Made by a program: the position numbers and the translations under genes. A stretch of 35,779 nucleotides of DNA from Acidobacteriota bacterium (GTDB taxonomy: Bacteria; Acidobacteriota; Vicinamibacteria; Vicinamibacterales; CAVVIG01), in the NCBI GenBank assembly GCA_003222535.1, contig QHWJ01000330.1, positions 1-35,779 on the forward strand. Direction: 5' to 3'. Positions 11,316-19,928 of the stretch are shown here, piece after piece. The notes under the pieces were generated by a model, which was not told the DNA's origin, did not search any database, and was given only the letters and a program-made list of their open reading frames with translations. How positions within the stretch are numbered: the first letter of the stretch is position 1; each line of letters begins with the position of its first letter.

Positions 11316-11460
11316 CTGATCTTGTCTGTATCCTCTACGCTCGTAATGACGACAGAGAGGAATCAGAGGTCACAGAGAGGGTTGGCCACGGAGACACAGA
11401 GACACCGAGTTTTTGTTGGCTCGGCAAAAGAAGATCTCTGTGTCCTCCGTCCTCTCCGTG
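11316..11460 (+). repeat. 144-bp tandem repeat array, right part after the IS
   Basis: From CTGATCTTGTCTGTATCC onward this is nearly identical to the copies at 9597 and 9741 for about 120 bp, then diverges (GTGTCCTCCGTCCTCTCCGT) just before the start of the ATPase gene. It includes the right copy of the 8-bp target duplication at 11316-11323. Confidence 0.85.
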
Positions 11461-11471
11461 TCTCGGTCCCG

Positions 11472-12765
11472 ATGAACGCGATTGAGCTCGTCGACGTCTC
11501 GAAGGTCTACCGGCGCTATGGAGGCCGGCATTTCTCGACGCTCAAAAGCGCGCTGCTGCAGCGAAGCATCCTGCGCGATCTTCAACCGAGCGAAACGTTC
11601 CCCGCGCTCAGCGGCGTGACGTTCACCGTGCCGAAGGGATCGACCTGCGGAGTGATGCATCGTCCGGGTCGAGGGCCGCGTCTCGGCGCTGATCGAGCTG
11701 GGCGCGGGCTTTCATCCCGAGATCTCGGGCCGCGAAAACGTCTTCATCAACGGCATCATGCTCGGGTTGACCAGGCGGGAGATTCAGGAGCGCTTCGACG
11801 ACATCGTCGATTTCGCCGAACTGCGGGAGTTCATCGACGCGCCCGTGAAGACGTACTCGTCGGGCATGTACATGCGGCTCGGTTTTGCCGTGGCGATTCA
11901 CGTGGACCCGGATGTGCTGCTGGTCGACGAAGTGCTCGCGGTCGGGGACGAGGGTTTTACGCACAAGTGCCTCGACAGGTTCGCCGACTTCCGGCGCCGT
12001 GGCAGGACGATTCTGCTCGTGACGCACTCGCTGAACCTGGTCGAGCGCTTCTGCGACGAGGCGCTGTGGCTCGACGGCGGCCAGGCGATGACTCGCGGCG
12101 ATCCCAAGCGCGTTGTCGGTGCGTACCTGACAAAGGTCGAGGAAGGCGAGGCAGCGCTGCTGGCGTCGGCGACGGCGAAGGCGGTCGAGGAGGCGAGCAG
12201 GCTGGAGGGACGGGACGGGAAGGAAGGGCGGGATGGGCAGGAAAGGCGGGACGGGCAGAGGGCGCCGACCGAGCACCCGATCGACCCGACCTCGAACATG
12301 TTCGAGGCGACCGAAGGGCGATGGGGGTCAAGGGATGTGGAGATCACCGATGTCGCGTTTCTTGACCGTGAGGGACAGGCGTCCTTCGTTTTCCATTCCG
12401 GCGACCCTCTGTCCATTCGTGTGAAGGTCCGCGCGGCGCACCCGACGGACGATTTCGTGTTCGGCATCGGCCTCTTCAACGCCGAGGGCATCTGTATCTA
12501 CGGCACCAATACGTATCTCGAAGAAATGAATCCCGGGCGGCTGGACGGCGAGGCGGAGGCGACCTTTGCGATCGACGGCCTCGATCTGGTCGAGGGCACC
12601 TACAAGGTAGACGCGGCCGTGCACAAACGCGACGGATTCCCGTACGACTATCACCGGCTGTTGTATACGTTCCGCGTGAAGTCGCGCACGCACGATGTCG
12701 GGATCTATCGGCCGCGCCACCGATGGAGCTTTTCGCCGAACGTCACGTTCAAATCCGAGCGCTGA
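11472..12765 (+). pseudogene. Polysaccharide ABC exporter ATPase (Wzt-like), P-loop deleted and frame-shifted
   Basis: Frame 1 (from ATG 11472) encodes the Wzt N-terminus MNAIELVDVSKVYRRYGG to VPKGSTCGVM, then a different frame from about 11660 continues IVRVEGRVSALIELGAGFHP to 12765. The join lacks about 65-75 bp that would encode the Walker A GxNGAGKST segment. The signature motif YSSGMYMRLGFA, Walker B VLLVDEVLAVGD, the H-loop VTHS and the C-terminal Wzt beta-sandwich glycan-binding domain remain. A run of GRDGKEGRDGQ-type repeats lies between the two domains. As sequenced, the product cannot bind ATP. It may be a pseudogene or a sequence error; the neighbouring permease is intact. Confidence 0.85.
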
Positions 12766-12778
12766 CGGAACACAGCAC

Positions 12779-12866
12779 CAAGGACACAAAGGAAACGAAC
12801 GACACAAAGGACACAAAGGAAACGAAGGACACAAAGGGCAGAAAGGGCAGAAAGGGCAGAAAGGGT
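12779..12866 (+). repeat. GACACAAAGG / GCAGAAAGG array
   Basis: About ten purine-rich copies of GACACAAAGGAAACGA, then GGGCAGAAA x3, fill the gap between wzt and the rfaE2-like gene. A frame is open through it in phase with the downstream gene (from ATG 12723), but the peptide [15 protein letters not shown] is a translation of the repeat and probably not made. Confidence 0.75.
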
Positions 12867-12869
12867 TCA

Positions 12870-13334
12870 TTGACGATCGAGCAAGCCCTGGCGCTCGTCG
12901 CGCGGCTGCGCACCGCCGGCGAGCAGATCGTGTTCACCAACGGCGTCTTCGATCTGCTGCACATCGGCCACCTCCGATACCTGCAGCACGCCCGGGCGCT
13001 GGGCGACGCGTTGATCGTCGGCGTCAACTCAGACAGATCCGTCCGCGCCAACAAGGGGCCGGCGCGGCCGATCACGCCGGAGGCCGAGCGTGCGGAAGTG
13101 CTCGAGGCGCTCGAGTGCGTCGACGGTGTCGTGGTCTTCGATGAGGAGACCCCTCACGATCTCATCGCCGCATTGCAGCCCGACGTGCTCGTCAAGGGCG
13201 ACGACTGGGCCGAAACCGCGATCGTCGGCCGCGAGATCGTCGAAGGACGCGGCGGCACGGTTGTTCGCGTTCCCATCGAGCCCGGCCGTTCGACGAGCGC
13301 GATCATCCGGAAAATCCGCCGGACGCTCTGCTGA
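12870..13334 (+). CDS. D-glycero-beta-D-manno-heptose 1-phosphate adenylyltransferase (RfaE2/HldE C-domain)
   Basis: 154 residues forming a nucleotidyltransferase Rossmann fold. [20 protein letters not shown] carries the HxGH active site, and [14 protein letters not shown] and DVLVKGDDW are typical of RfaE2/HldE, which makes ADP-heptose for LPS core. Length fits the stand-alone RfaE2 form. The TTG at 12870 is taken as the start because it gives the family N-terminus ([13 protein letters not shown]) right after an AAAGGG purine tract; the upstream extension is a translated repeat. Neighbours export a surface glycan. A related glycerol-3-phosphate cytidylyltransferase is possible but less likely. 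Confidence 0.85.
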   Translation: MTIEQALALVARLRTAGEQIVFTNGVFDLLHIGHLRYLQHARALGDALIVGVNSDRSVRANKGPARPITPEAERAEVLEALECVDGVVVFDEETPHDLIAALQPDVLVKGDDWAETAIVGREIVEGRGGTVVRVPIEPGRSTSAIIRKIRRTLC

Positions 13335-13338
13335 CGTC

Positions 13339-13406
13339 TCGCGCTCGACGCGCGGCACCGCTGAAGCGGGCGCCCTACGACATCGCGCTCGACGCGCGGC
13401 ACCGCT
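13339..13406 (+). repeat. Direct repeat of 23 bp between rfaE2 and mfd
   Basis: CGCGCTCGACGCGCGGCACC followed by GCT occurs at 13341-13363 and again at 13384-13406, each followed by a related CGGGCGCCCT/CGGCGCCCT block. The function is unknown. The 175-bp gap otherwise carries only the mfd promoter region. Confidence 0.6.
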
Positions 13407-13472
13407 AAAGGTAAAGCGGCGCCCTGCGACGTCTGACGGACGCAGGAGCGGCCTTCAGGCGAGCGAACTCTG

Positions 13473-13507
13473 CTGCTACACTGAAGGTTTTGGGGCAGCG
13501 AAACCTT
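13473..13507 (+). promoter_or_regulatory. mfd promoter -10 and adjacent inverted repeat
   Basis: TGCTACACT at 13473-13481 is an extended -10, also seen before selD. It is followed by AAGGTTT (13484-13490) and AAACCTT (13501-13507), a 7-bp inverted repeat ending 2 bp before the mfd GTG. The hairpin would cover the ribosome-binding region or serve as an operator; this is inference. Confidence 0.4.
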
Positions 13508-13509
13508 CC

Positions 13510-16500
13510 GTGGCTACCTCGACATCACTCAACCTTCGTGCCGTCCTGAAGACCGCCGTGGCGCGCAGCGGCATGGATGTACCTGCGCGCGCCATATCGG
13601 GGCTCACCGAGTCGGCGAAGGCGCTGTTCGTTGCGGCGACTGCTCAGGCCCGGCCGAACGGCGTCGTACTCCACATCGTGCCCGGCGACGGCGATCTCGA
13701 GCGGACCTGCGCGGATGTCGCCTTCTTCCTGGCCGCGCTCGACGGCCTCACTCCGGCTGCGGCAGAACGTGCAATCCTGCCGTTTCCATCTCATGAAGTC
13801 GACCCGTATCGCGGCCTGGCCCCACATATCGGCGTCACGTCGCAACGGGCGCGGGCGCTGTATTCAATTGCGCGCGGCACGGCACGCGTGGTGATCGCGT
13901 CGGCGGCGGCGCTGTTGCCGCGCGTGACGGCTCCCGAGCGGATGCTCGCCGCGTCGCTCGAGCTGAAGCCCGGTCAGGACATCGCGCCGACCGATCTCGC
14001 CGAATTGCTCGTTGACGCCGGCTTCAGCCGCGAAGATCCGGCCGACGAGCACGGCGAGTTCGCAATCCGCGGCGGCATCGTCGACATCTTTCCGGCCGGC
14101 GAGACGCATCCGGTCCGGCTCGAATTCATCGGTGACACGATCGAGACGCTCCGCACCTACGACCCGTCCACTCAGCGCTCGATCGCGCCGATCGACCAGG
14201 TCACGGTCGTACCGTTGCGCGACGTCCTGCAGGACGACCGGCGGGCGACGGCATTCGACTACCTGTCGCGCGCGAAGGACTCTCGCGTCACCGTGTCGGA
14301 ACAAGACGAAGTCGCCGTGAACGGATCGAAGCTGATCGAGCAGATTCAACACAGCTACGAAGAAGCGCTGAATCGCGGCGAGCCGGCCGAATCGCCTTCG
14401 AGCCTCTTCGCGGCATGGGACCTGTTCGAAGCCCGCCTGGCTCACGCGACGCACCTCTCCCAGCTCGGATTGGACGATGACGCCCCGGACTCCGCTGAAT
14501 CCCTCATCCCTCATCCCGACTCCCTTCCGCACCGTCCCGTGCGCAGTCAGCCCGCGGTCGAACTGAAGGGACGCGTCGTGGACTGGGTTGCCGAGATCCG
14601 GCGCCTCCGCGACGCCGGCGAAACCATGCTGTTTGTGGCGGCGACGCCGGGCCGCGCCGAACGCACCATCGAGCTCCTCAAGGAATACGACGTGTTCGCT
14701 GTCCCGGTCGAGCGCGCGGACGACGCCCGGTACGCCGCCGTGCTCGTCGCCGTGGGTGCGCTCTCCCGCGGCTTTCGTCTGCCCGACGCCGGCCTCCAGA
14801 TCTATGCGGAAGCCGACGTGTTCGAAGAAGAGCGCCGCGCGCCGGAGCGGCGGCGGTCGGCGACGAAAGCGTTTCTGTCGGATCTTCGCGATCTCAAGGT
14901 CGGTGATTTCGTCGTCCACATCGACCATGGGATCGGGATGTTCGTCGGCCTGAAGCAGATCGGGATCGGCGACAGCGTGCAGGAGTTCCTCGAGATCCGC
15001 TACGCGGGCGAGGACAAGCTGTTCGTGCCGGTCGAGCGGCTGGATCTCGTCCAGAAATATACCGGCGCGAACCGTCCGCCCATCGATCGCCTCGGCGGCA
15101 CGTCATGGGAGCGCGCAAAGAGCAAGGTCAAGAAAGCGATGCGCGACATGGCGGAGGAGCTGCTCAAGCTCTACGCCGCGCGCCAGGCCGTGCCGGGCCA
15201 CGCCTTCAGCCCCGATTCGCACTGGCAGCAGGAGTTCGAGGACGCGTTCGAGTACGAGCTGACGCTCGATCAGAAGTCCGCAATCGCCGACATCAAGCGC
15301 GACATGGAATCATCCACGCCGATGGATCGGCTGCTGTGCGGCGATGTCGGCTACGGCAAGACCGAGGTGGCGATGCGCGCCGCCTTCAAGGCCGTCATGG
15401 ACGGTAAGCAGGTGGCCTTCCTCGCGCCGACGACGGTGCTGGCGTTCCAGCATCAGAAAACGCTGAAGGAACGCTTCGCCGGCTTCCCCGTCCGCATCGA
15501 GATGGTGAGCCGGTTCCGCACGAAGGCCGAGCAGAAGGAGGTGATCACCGACCTCGCCGCCGGCAAGGTCGACCTGATCGTCGGGACACACCGGCTGCTG
15601 TCGAGCGACGTGCAATTCCGCGACGTCGGGCTGCTCGTCGTCGACGAGGAGCAGCGCTTCGGCGTGGCGCACAAGGAAAAGATCAAGCAGCTCAAGAAGA
15701 AGGTGGACGTCCTCACGATGAGCGCGACGCCGATTCCACGCACGCTGAACATGTCGCTCGTCGGCATTCGCGACATGTCGATCATCGAGACGCCGCCGAA
15801 GGATCGGCTGTCGATTCAGACCAACGTGGTGAAGTTCGATCCGCAAGTCATCGGGCGGGCGATCCGGAACGAGATGGCGCGCGGCGGCCAGGTGTATGTC
15901 GTCCACAACCGAGTGGAGTCGATCTTCTCGATCGGCGACCTCGTGCAGCGGCTCGTGCCTGAAGCGCGCGTCGTGGTCGGTCACGGGCAGATGGACGAGG
16001 AATCGCTCGAGCGGGCGATGCTCGACTTCGTGGCCCGCAAGTTCGACGTCCTGCTCGCGACGACGATCGTGGAGAACGGGCTGGACATTCCCAATGCCAA
16101 CACGATCATCATCAATCGGGCCGACCGGTACGGCCTCTCGCAGCTCTACCAGCTGCGCGGCCGCGTCGGACGATCGGATCGCCCCGCCTACGCCTATCTG
16201 TTGCTCCCGCCCGAGGACAACCTGTCGCCGATCGCGAAGAAGCGGCTCGCGGCGATCAAGGAGTTCAGCGACCTGGGCAGCGGGTTCCGCGTCGCCGCGC
16301 TGGATCTCGAGATCCGAGGCGCCGGCAATCTGCTGGGCGGCGAGCAGAGCGGCCAGATCGACACCGTCGGCTTCGAGATGTACATGAAGCTGCTCGAGCA
16401 GACGGTGCGCGAGCTCAAGGGCGAGGATCTCGAGGACGATGTGCGGGCGACGGTGAACCTGCGCGTCGATCTGCGGATCGACAGCACCTACGTGCCCGAC

Positions 16501-17112
16501 ATGAATCAGCGCCTGATGCTCTACCGCAGGGTCGCCGCGGCGCGGCATGAAGACGAGATCGATCGCGTGCTCGAAGAAGCGGCGGATCGTTACGGGCCGC
16601 TGCCGATCTCGGTGCGCAACCTGGCCGATTACGGGCGCATCCGCGTCATGGCCGACCGTCTGCGCATCGACAGCATCGACCGCGAAGCCCGCGTCGTCGT
16701 CTTAAAGTTCAGACCGCAGGCGAACGTCGATCCCGTGCGGCTGGTGTCGCTGATGCGGCAGCGCCCCGACCTCACGCTCGTCCCGCCTGCGGCTCTACGT
16801 CTGTCGCTCGACAGGGCTGAGGCCACTGGGCAAAACGCTCGAGCCGACCCGGCCGTCAGCCCGACGCCATCAGCCCTGAGCCCCAAGCCATCAGCCCTGA
16901 GCTCTAAGCCATCACCCCTGAGCCCTAAAAAGGGCGGCCGTCATGGCAGTGCCGCCCCAAGCTGGTGGACCTCGAGGGCACAGACCGGCGAAGTGAAGCC
17001 CGGCTTCACCAAAGAAGACATCCTGCGTCCAGCCAAGGAGGATCCGCGGGCGGCGGGCGGCGTCTTCGAGCGGGTCGGCGGTCTATTGAGCGACCTCCTC
17101 GATCAGGGATAA
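13510..17112 (+). CDS. mfd: Transcription-repair coupling factor Mfd
   Basis: 1200 residues. Mfd displaces stalled RNA polymerase and recruits UvrA. Seen in order: UvrB-homology region (EFAIRGGIVDIFPAGETHPV), RNAP-interacting domain (GDFVVHIDHGIGMFVGL), SF2 translocase with Walker A LLCGDVGYGKTEVA, DEEQRFGV box, TMSATPIPRTL, TTIVENGLDIPNANT and QLRGRVGRS, and a C-terminal TRCF domain. The GTG at 13510 fits the N-terminus. Near the C-terminus a 21-bp repeat read in frame adds PSALSPK-type heptads, and around residue 330 a short LIPHPDSLPHRP stretch comes from TCCCTCATCCC repeats. The frame is intact throughout. Confidence 0.96.
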   Translation: MATSTSLNLRAVLKTAVARSGMDVPARAISGLTESAKALFVAATAQARPNGVVLHIVPGDGDLERTCADVAFFLAALDGLTPAAAERAILPFPSHEVDPYRGLAPHIGVTSQRARALYSIARGTARVVIASAAALLPRVTAPERMLAASLELKPGQDIAPTDLAELLVDAGFSREDPADEHGEFAIRGGIVDIFPAGETHPVRLEFIGDTIETLRTYDPSTQRSIAPIDQVTVVPLRDVLQDDRRATAFDYLSRAKDSRVTVSEQDEVAVNGSKLIEQIQHSYEEALNRGEPAESPSSLFAAWDLFEARLAHATHLSQLGLDDDAPDSAESLIPHPDSLPHRPVRSQPAVELKGRVVDWVAEIRRLRDAGETMLFVAATPGRAERTIELLKEYDVFAVPVERADDARYAAVLVAVGALSRGFRLPDAGLQIYAEADVFEEERRAPERRRSATKAFLSDLRDLKVGDFVVHIDHGIGMFVGLKQIGIGDSVQEFLEIRYAGEDKLFVPVERLDLVQKYTGANRPPIDRLGGTSWERAKSKVKKAMRDMAEELLKLYAARQAVPGHAFSPDSHWQQEFEDAFEYELTLDQKSAIADIKRDMESSTPMDRLLCGDVGYGKTEVAMRAAFKAVMDGKQVAFLAPTTVLAFQHQKTLKERFAGFPVRIEMVSRFRTKAEQKEVITDLAAGKVDLIVGTHRLLSSDVQFRDVGLLVVDEEQRFGVAHKEKIKQLKKKVDVLTMSATPIPRTLNMSLVGIRDMSIIETPPKDRLSIQTNVVKFDPQVIGRAIRNEMARGGQVYVVHNRVESIFSIGDLVQRLVPEARVVVGHGQMDEESLERAMLDFVARKFDVLLATTIVENGLDIPNANTIIINRADRYGLSQLYQLRGRVGRSDRPAYAYLLLPPEDNLSPIAKKRLAAIKEFSDLGSGFRVAALDLEIRGAGNLLGGEQSGQIDTVGFEMYMKLLEQTVRELKGEDLEDDVRATVNLRVDLRIDSTYVPDMNQRLMLYRRVAAARHEDEIDRVLEEAADRYGPLPISVRNLADYGRIRVMADRLRIDSIDREARVVVLKFRPQANVDPVRLVSLMRQRPDLTLVPPAALRLSLDRAEATGQNARADPAVSPTPSALSPKPSALSSKPSPLSPKKGGRHGSAAPSWWTSRAQTGEVKPGFTKEDILRPAKEDPRAAGGVFERVGGLLSDLLDQG
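16867..16929 (+). repeat. 21-bp tandem repeat within mfd
   Basis: Three copies of CCATCAGCCCTGAGCCCCAA(G), at 16867, 16888 and 16909, encode the heptapeptides PSALSPK, PSALSSK and PSPLSPK. The period keeps the frame. The repeat lies between the TRCF domain and a conserved-looking C-terminal tail, so it is a tolerated linker insertion. Confidence 0.8.
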
Positions 17113-17133
17113 AATGTTGTCTTCCAGGTATTT

Positions 17134-18189
17134 ATGAAACTCAAAACACTGCTCCCGGCGGTCCTGTTTCTCGCGGCCGTTGCGACCGTCCGTGGTGAAA
17201 TCATCGAACAGATCCTGGTGAAGGTGAACGGCGAGATCTTCACCAAGAGCGATCTCGAACAACGCCAGGTCGCCGTGCTGCGCCAGAAGGGGCAGCAAAT
17301 CGATCTGAAGAGCGACCCGAACAACGTGCAGCTCCGCAAGGCGCTCGACGACATCACCCCGCAGATCATGGTGGACGCGGTCGACGAGATGGTCGTCGTC
17401 CAGCGCGGGAAGGAGCTCGGCTACACGCTGAGCGAGGAGCAATTCAAGAAGGTGCTCGGCGACATCAAACGAGAAAACAAGATGGAGTCGGAAGAGCAGT
17501 TCCAGGCGGCGCTCAAGGCCGAAAACATGACGCTGGCGGAACTGAGGCGGAACCTCGAGCGGCAGATGATCCAGCAGCGCGTGCAGCAGAACGAGGTGCT
17601 GGCGAAGATTGGCGTGACCGACGATGAGGCCCGCAAGTACTACGAGTCGCATCTCGGCGAGTTCACGACGCCGCCCTCGGTGACGCTGCGCGAGATTCTG
17701 ATCGCCGTGCCCGCCGACAGCAAGGGACTGAACGTCGCGGCGGACGAAGCGGCGAAGGCGAAAGCCGACGAGATCCGCAGGCGCGTGACGACGACCGGGG
17801 GAGAGAGCTTCGAAAAGGTGGCCGCAGAGGTGTCCGACTCCCCGTCGAAGGCCAACGCGGGGCTGATCGGACCCCTCAGCGTCAACGACATCTCGCCCGA
17901 TCTGCGGAAGTCGATCGAGTCGATGAAGCCCGGCGACGTCAGCGAGCTCGTTCGCACCACGCGCGGCTACCAGTTGCTCAAGCTCGAAACGATGACGCCG
18001 ACGCAAACGCTGCCGCTCGAGCAGGCGCGCGAGCAGATCAGCGAGCGGGTGTTCACCGACAAGCGCAGAGCCGAGTTCCGGAAGTACGTTCAGAAGCTGC
18101 GCACCCAGGCCATCATCGAATGGAAGAACCCGGATGTCCGGAAGGCGTTCGAAGAGGGCATCAAGCAGCAGGCCGCGCCGTCGCTGTGA
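17134..18189 (+). CDS. SurA-like periplasmic peptidyl-prolyl isomerase/chaperone
   Basis: 351 residues with a signal peptide (MKLKTLLPAVLFLAAVATVR GE). The SurA N-terminal chaperone domain is visible as IEQILVKVNGEIFTKSDLEQ and the glutamine-rich helices. One parvulin domain follows (SVTLREILIAVP, SFEKVAAEVSDSPSKANAGL then IGPLSVNDISPDLRKSIESM). It probably helps fold outer-membrane proteins. E. coli SurA has two parvulin repeats; this has one, as is common elsewhere. The stop overlaps the start of the NusG-like gene by one base, implying translational coupling. Confidence 0.88.
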   Translation: MKLKTLLPAVLFLAAVATVRGEIIEQILVKVNGEIFTKSDLEQRQVAVLRQKGQQIDLKSDPNNVQLRKALDDITPQIMVDAVDEMVVVQRGKELGYTLSEEQFKKVLGDIKRENKMESEEQFQAALKAENMTLAELRRNLERQMIQQRVQQNEVLAKIGVTDDEARKYYESHLGEFTTPPSVTLREILIAVPADSKGLNVAADEAAKAKADEIRRRVTTTGGESFEKVAAEVSDSPSKANAGLIGPLSVNDISPDLRKSIESMKPGDVSELVRTTRGYQLLKLETMTPTQTLPLEQAREQISERVFTDKRRAEFRKYVQKLRTQAIIEWKNPDVRKAFEEGIKQQAAPSL

Positions 18190-18692
18190 TGGAACGCGAC
18201 GACGCTCAGTGGTTTGCCATCTGGACCCGGTCGCGTCACGAGCAGGTCGTGCGCGAGCAGCTCGAACAGAAGCGGGTCGACGCCTTTCTCCCGACCATCA
18301 CGCGCTGGAGCCGCTGGAAGGACCGGAAGAAGAAGGTCGATTTCCCGCTGTTTCCCGGGTACTGCTTCGCACACTTCAATCCCTCCGACGCGCTGCCGAT
18401 CCTGAAGTGCACGGGGGTCGTGAACATCGTTTCGTTCGACGGAAAACCGGCGCCCATTCCCGATGACGAGCTCGAGAGCATCCGGTTGCTGGTGGGCAGC
18501 GATCTGCAGTACGACCCGTGTCCGATGATTCACGAGGGCATGATGGTCGAGGTCGTGCACGGCCCGCTGCGCGGCGTTCACGGCCGTCTCGTCCGGAAGG
18601 ATGCGCCGAAGGCCCGGCTGGTGCTGTCCGTCGATCTCATCGGCCAGGCCGTCAGCGTCGAAGTCGACGCGGCGGACGTGAAGCCGTACTGA
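18189..18692 (+). CDS. NusG-like antitermination factor (RfaH/UpxY/LoaP type)
   Basis: 167 residues. The NGN domain opens WFAIWTRSRHEQVVREQLEQ, with VDAFLPTITRW and FPLFPGYCFAHF. The KOW domain is GMMVEVVHGPLRGVHGRLVR. Genuine NusG is normally next to rplK/secE; this copy lies between surA and dusB and has the R-H-E-x-x-V signature of specialised paralogues, which often control long surface polysaccharide operons. The ATG at 18189 overlaps the surA stop (TGATG). The target operon cannot be told from the window, although wzm/wzt are about 9 kb upstream. Confidence 0.87.
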   Translation: MERDDAQWFAIWTRSRHEQVVREQLEQKRVDAFLPTITRWSRWKDRKKKVDFPLFPGYCFAHFNPSDALPILKCTGVVNIVSFDGKPAPIPDDELESIRLLVGSDLQYDPCPMIHEGMMVEVVHGPLRGVHGRLVRKDAPKARLVLSVDLIGQAVSVEVDAADVKPY

Positions 18693-18719
18693 ACGGACCT
18701 CCCGGTTGATCGTCGACAT

Positions 18720-19760
18720 ATGAAAATTGGCTCCGTCGATCTCCCGTCGCCGTTTGCAATCGCCCCGATGGCCGGCATGACCGACACGGCGTTTCGCCGT
18801 CTCGTCAAGCGACATGGCGGCTGCGGACTCGTGGTCACCGAGATGGTGAGCGCCGAAGGGCTCGTGCGCGGGATCGACCGGACGCTGGAGTACGCGGAGT
18901 ACACCGAAGAAGAGCGGCCGATCGCCATCCAGATCTTCGGCGGAGATCCGGAGAAGATGGCGGCGGCGGCGCAAATCGTCGAAGGCATGGGCGCCGATAT
19001 CGTCGACGTGAACATGGGCTGCCCGGTGCCGAAGATCGCCAAACACAACGCAGGATGCAGCCTGATGCGCGAGCCGGAGCATGCCGCCACGGTGATCCGG
19101 GCGATGTCGAAGGCGGTCAGGATTCCGGTGACGGTGAAGATGCGCGCCGGCTGGAACGACGAGGACCGGAATGCCCCGCAACTGGCGAAGATGGTGCAGG
19201 ACGCGGGCGCCGCGGCCATTGCGGTCCACGGGCGGACGGCCGCACAGAGTTATAGCGGGTCGGCGGACTGGGACCTTGTGTCGCGCATCGCCGGCGACCT
19301 CACGATTCCGGTCTTCGGCAGCGGCGACTGCGTGGAGCCCGAGCAGATCGTCCTGCGGATGCGGTCCGGTGTGGAAGGCGTGCTCGTCGGCCGCGGTGTG
19401 TTGCGCAACCCGTGGATCCTGGCGCAGGCGGCCGACCTGGCGGCCGGACTGACACCGCGCGAGGTGACGCTCGAGGACCGGGGACGTTTCCTTCTCGATT
19501 ACATCGACAAGCTGCTCACCGAGCGCGTCCGTGAACCGGAAGGCTTCAGACACGGGGTTGACGTCCAGATTTCGCGTCCCGGGTCTTCACAGCACCGCTG
19601 GGTCATCAACAAGATCCGGGCGCTGGGCTCCTGGTACACGAAGGGCCTCGAAAACGGCTCTCATCTGCGGACGGCCATCAACGGCGCCGACTCGTTGGAA
19701 TCGTTGCGCGAGCTCATCACGACCTTCTTCTTTGCGACGGTCCTCCTGCCTTCCGCCTAG
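18720..19760 (+). CDS. dusB: tRNA-dihydrouridine synthase (DusB-like)
   Basis: 346 residues, a TIM-barrel FMN enzyme that reduces uridines in the tRNA D-loop. The N-terminus reads LPSPFAIAPMAGMTDTAFRR. The catalytic cysteine is in DVNMGCPVPKIAKHNAGCSL, with VTVKMRAGW, AVHGRTAAQSYSG and VLVGRGVLRNPWI for FMN binding, and a C-terminal helical tRNA-binding domain. The motif set and length fit DusB. It starts 28 bp after the NusG-like gene, in the same direction, and probably in the same operon as surA. Confidence 0.93.
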   Translation: MKIGSVDLPSPFAIAPMAGMTDTAFRRLVKRHGGCGLVVTEMVSAEGLVRGIDRTLEYAEYTEEERPIAIQIFGGDPEKMAAAAQIVEGMGADIVDVNMGCPVPKIAKHNAGCSLMREPEHAATVIRAMSKAVRIPVTVKMRAGWNDEDRNAPQLAKMVQDAGAAAIAVHGRTAAQSYSGSADWDLVSRIAGDLTIPVFGSGDCVEPEQIVLRMRSGVEGVLVGRGVLRNPWILAQAADLAAGLTPREVTLEDRGRFLLDYIDKLLTERVREPEGFRHGVDVQISRPGSSQHRWVINKIRALGSWYTKGLENGSHLRTAINGADSLESLRELITTFFFATVLLPSA

Positions 19761-19928
19761 AGTAGCTCGTCTGTATTTTCCTGAAAGGCGCGAAGCTGCG
19801 GCGCCGTCCCAGTTCGTCCGATATACGTACCAGCGACTGCTCCGAGATCCCCGCCTTGCACCCAGGCCAATCCCTTTCCATATCCTGGACTGTAAGTGAC
19901 GAGGCGAAGCTCTGTCACACGCGCCACG

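Noticed and set aside
12786-12866. Direct-repeat array considered as CRISPR
   Set aside because: Units are 9-16 bp and contiguous, with no unique spacers and no cas genes.
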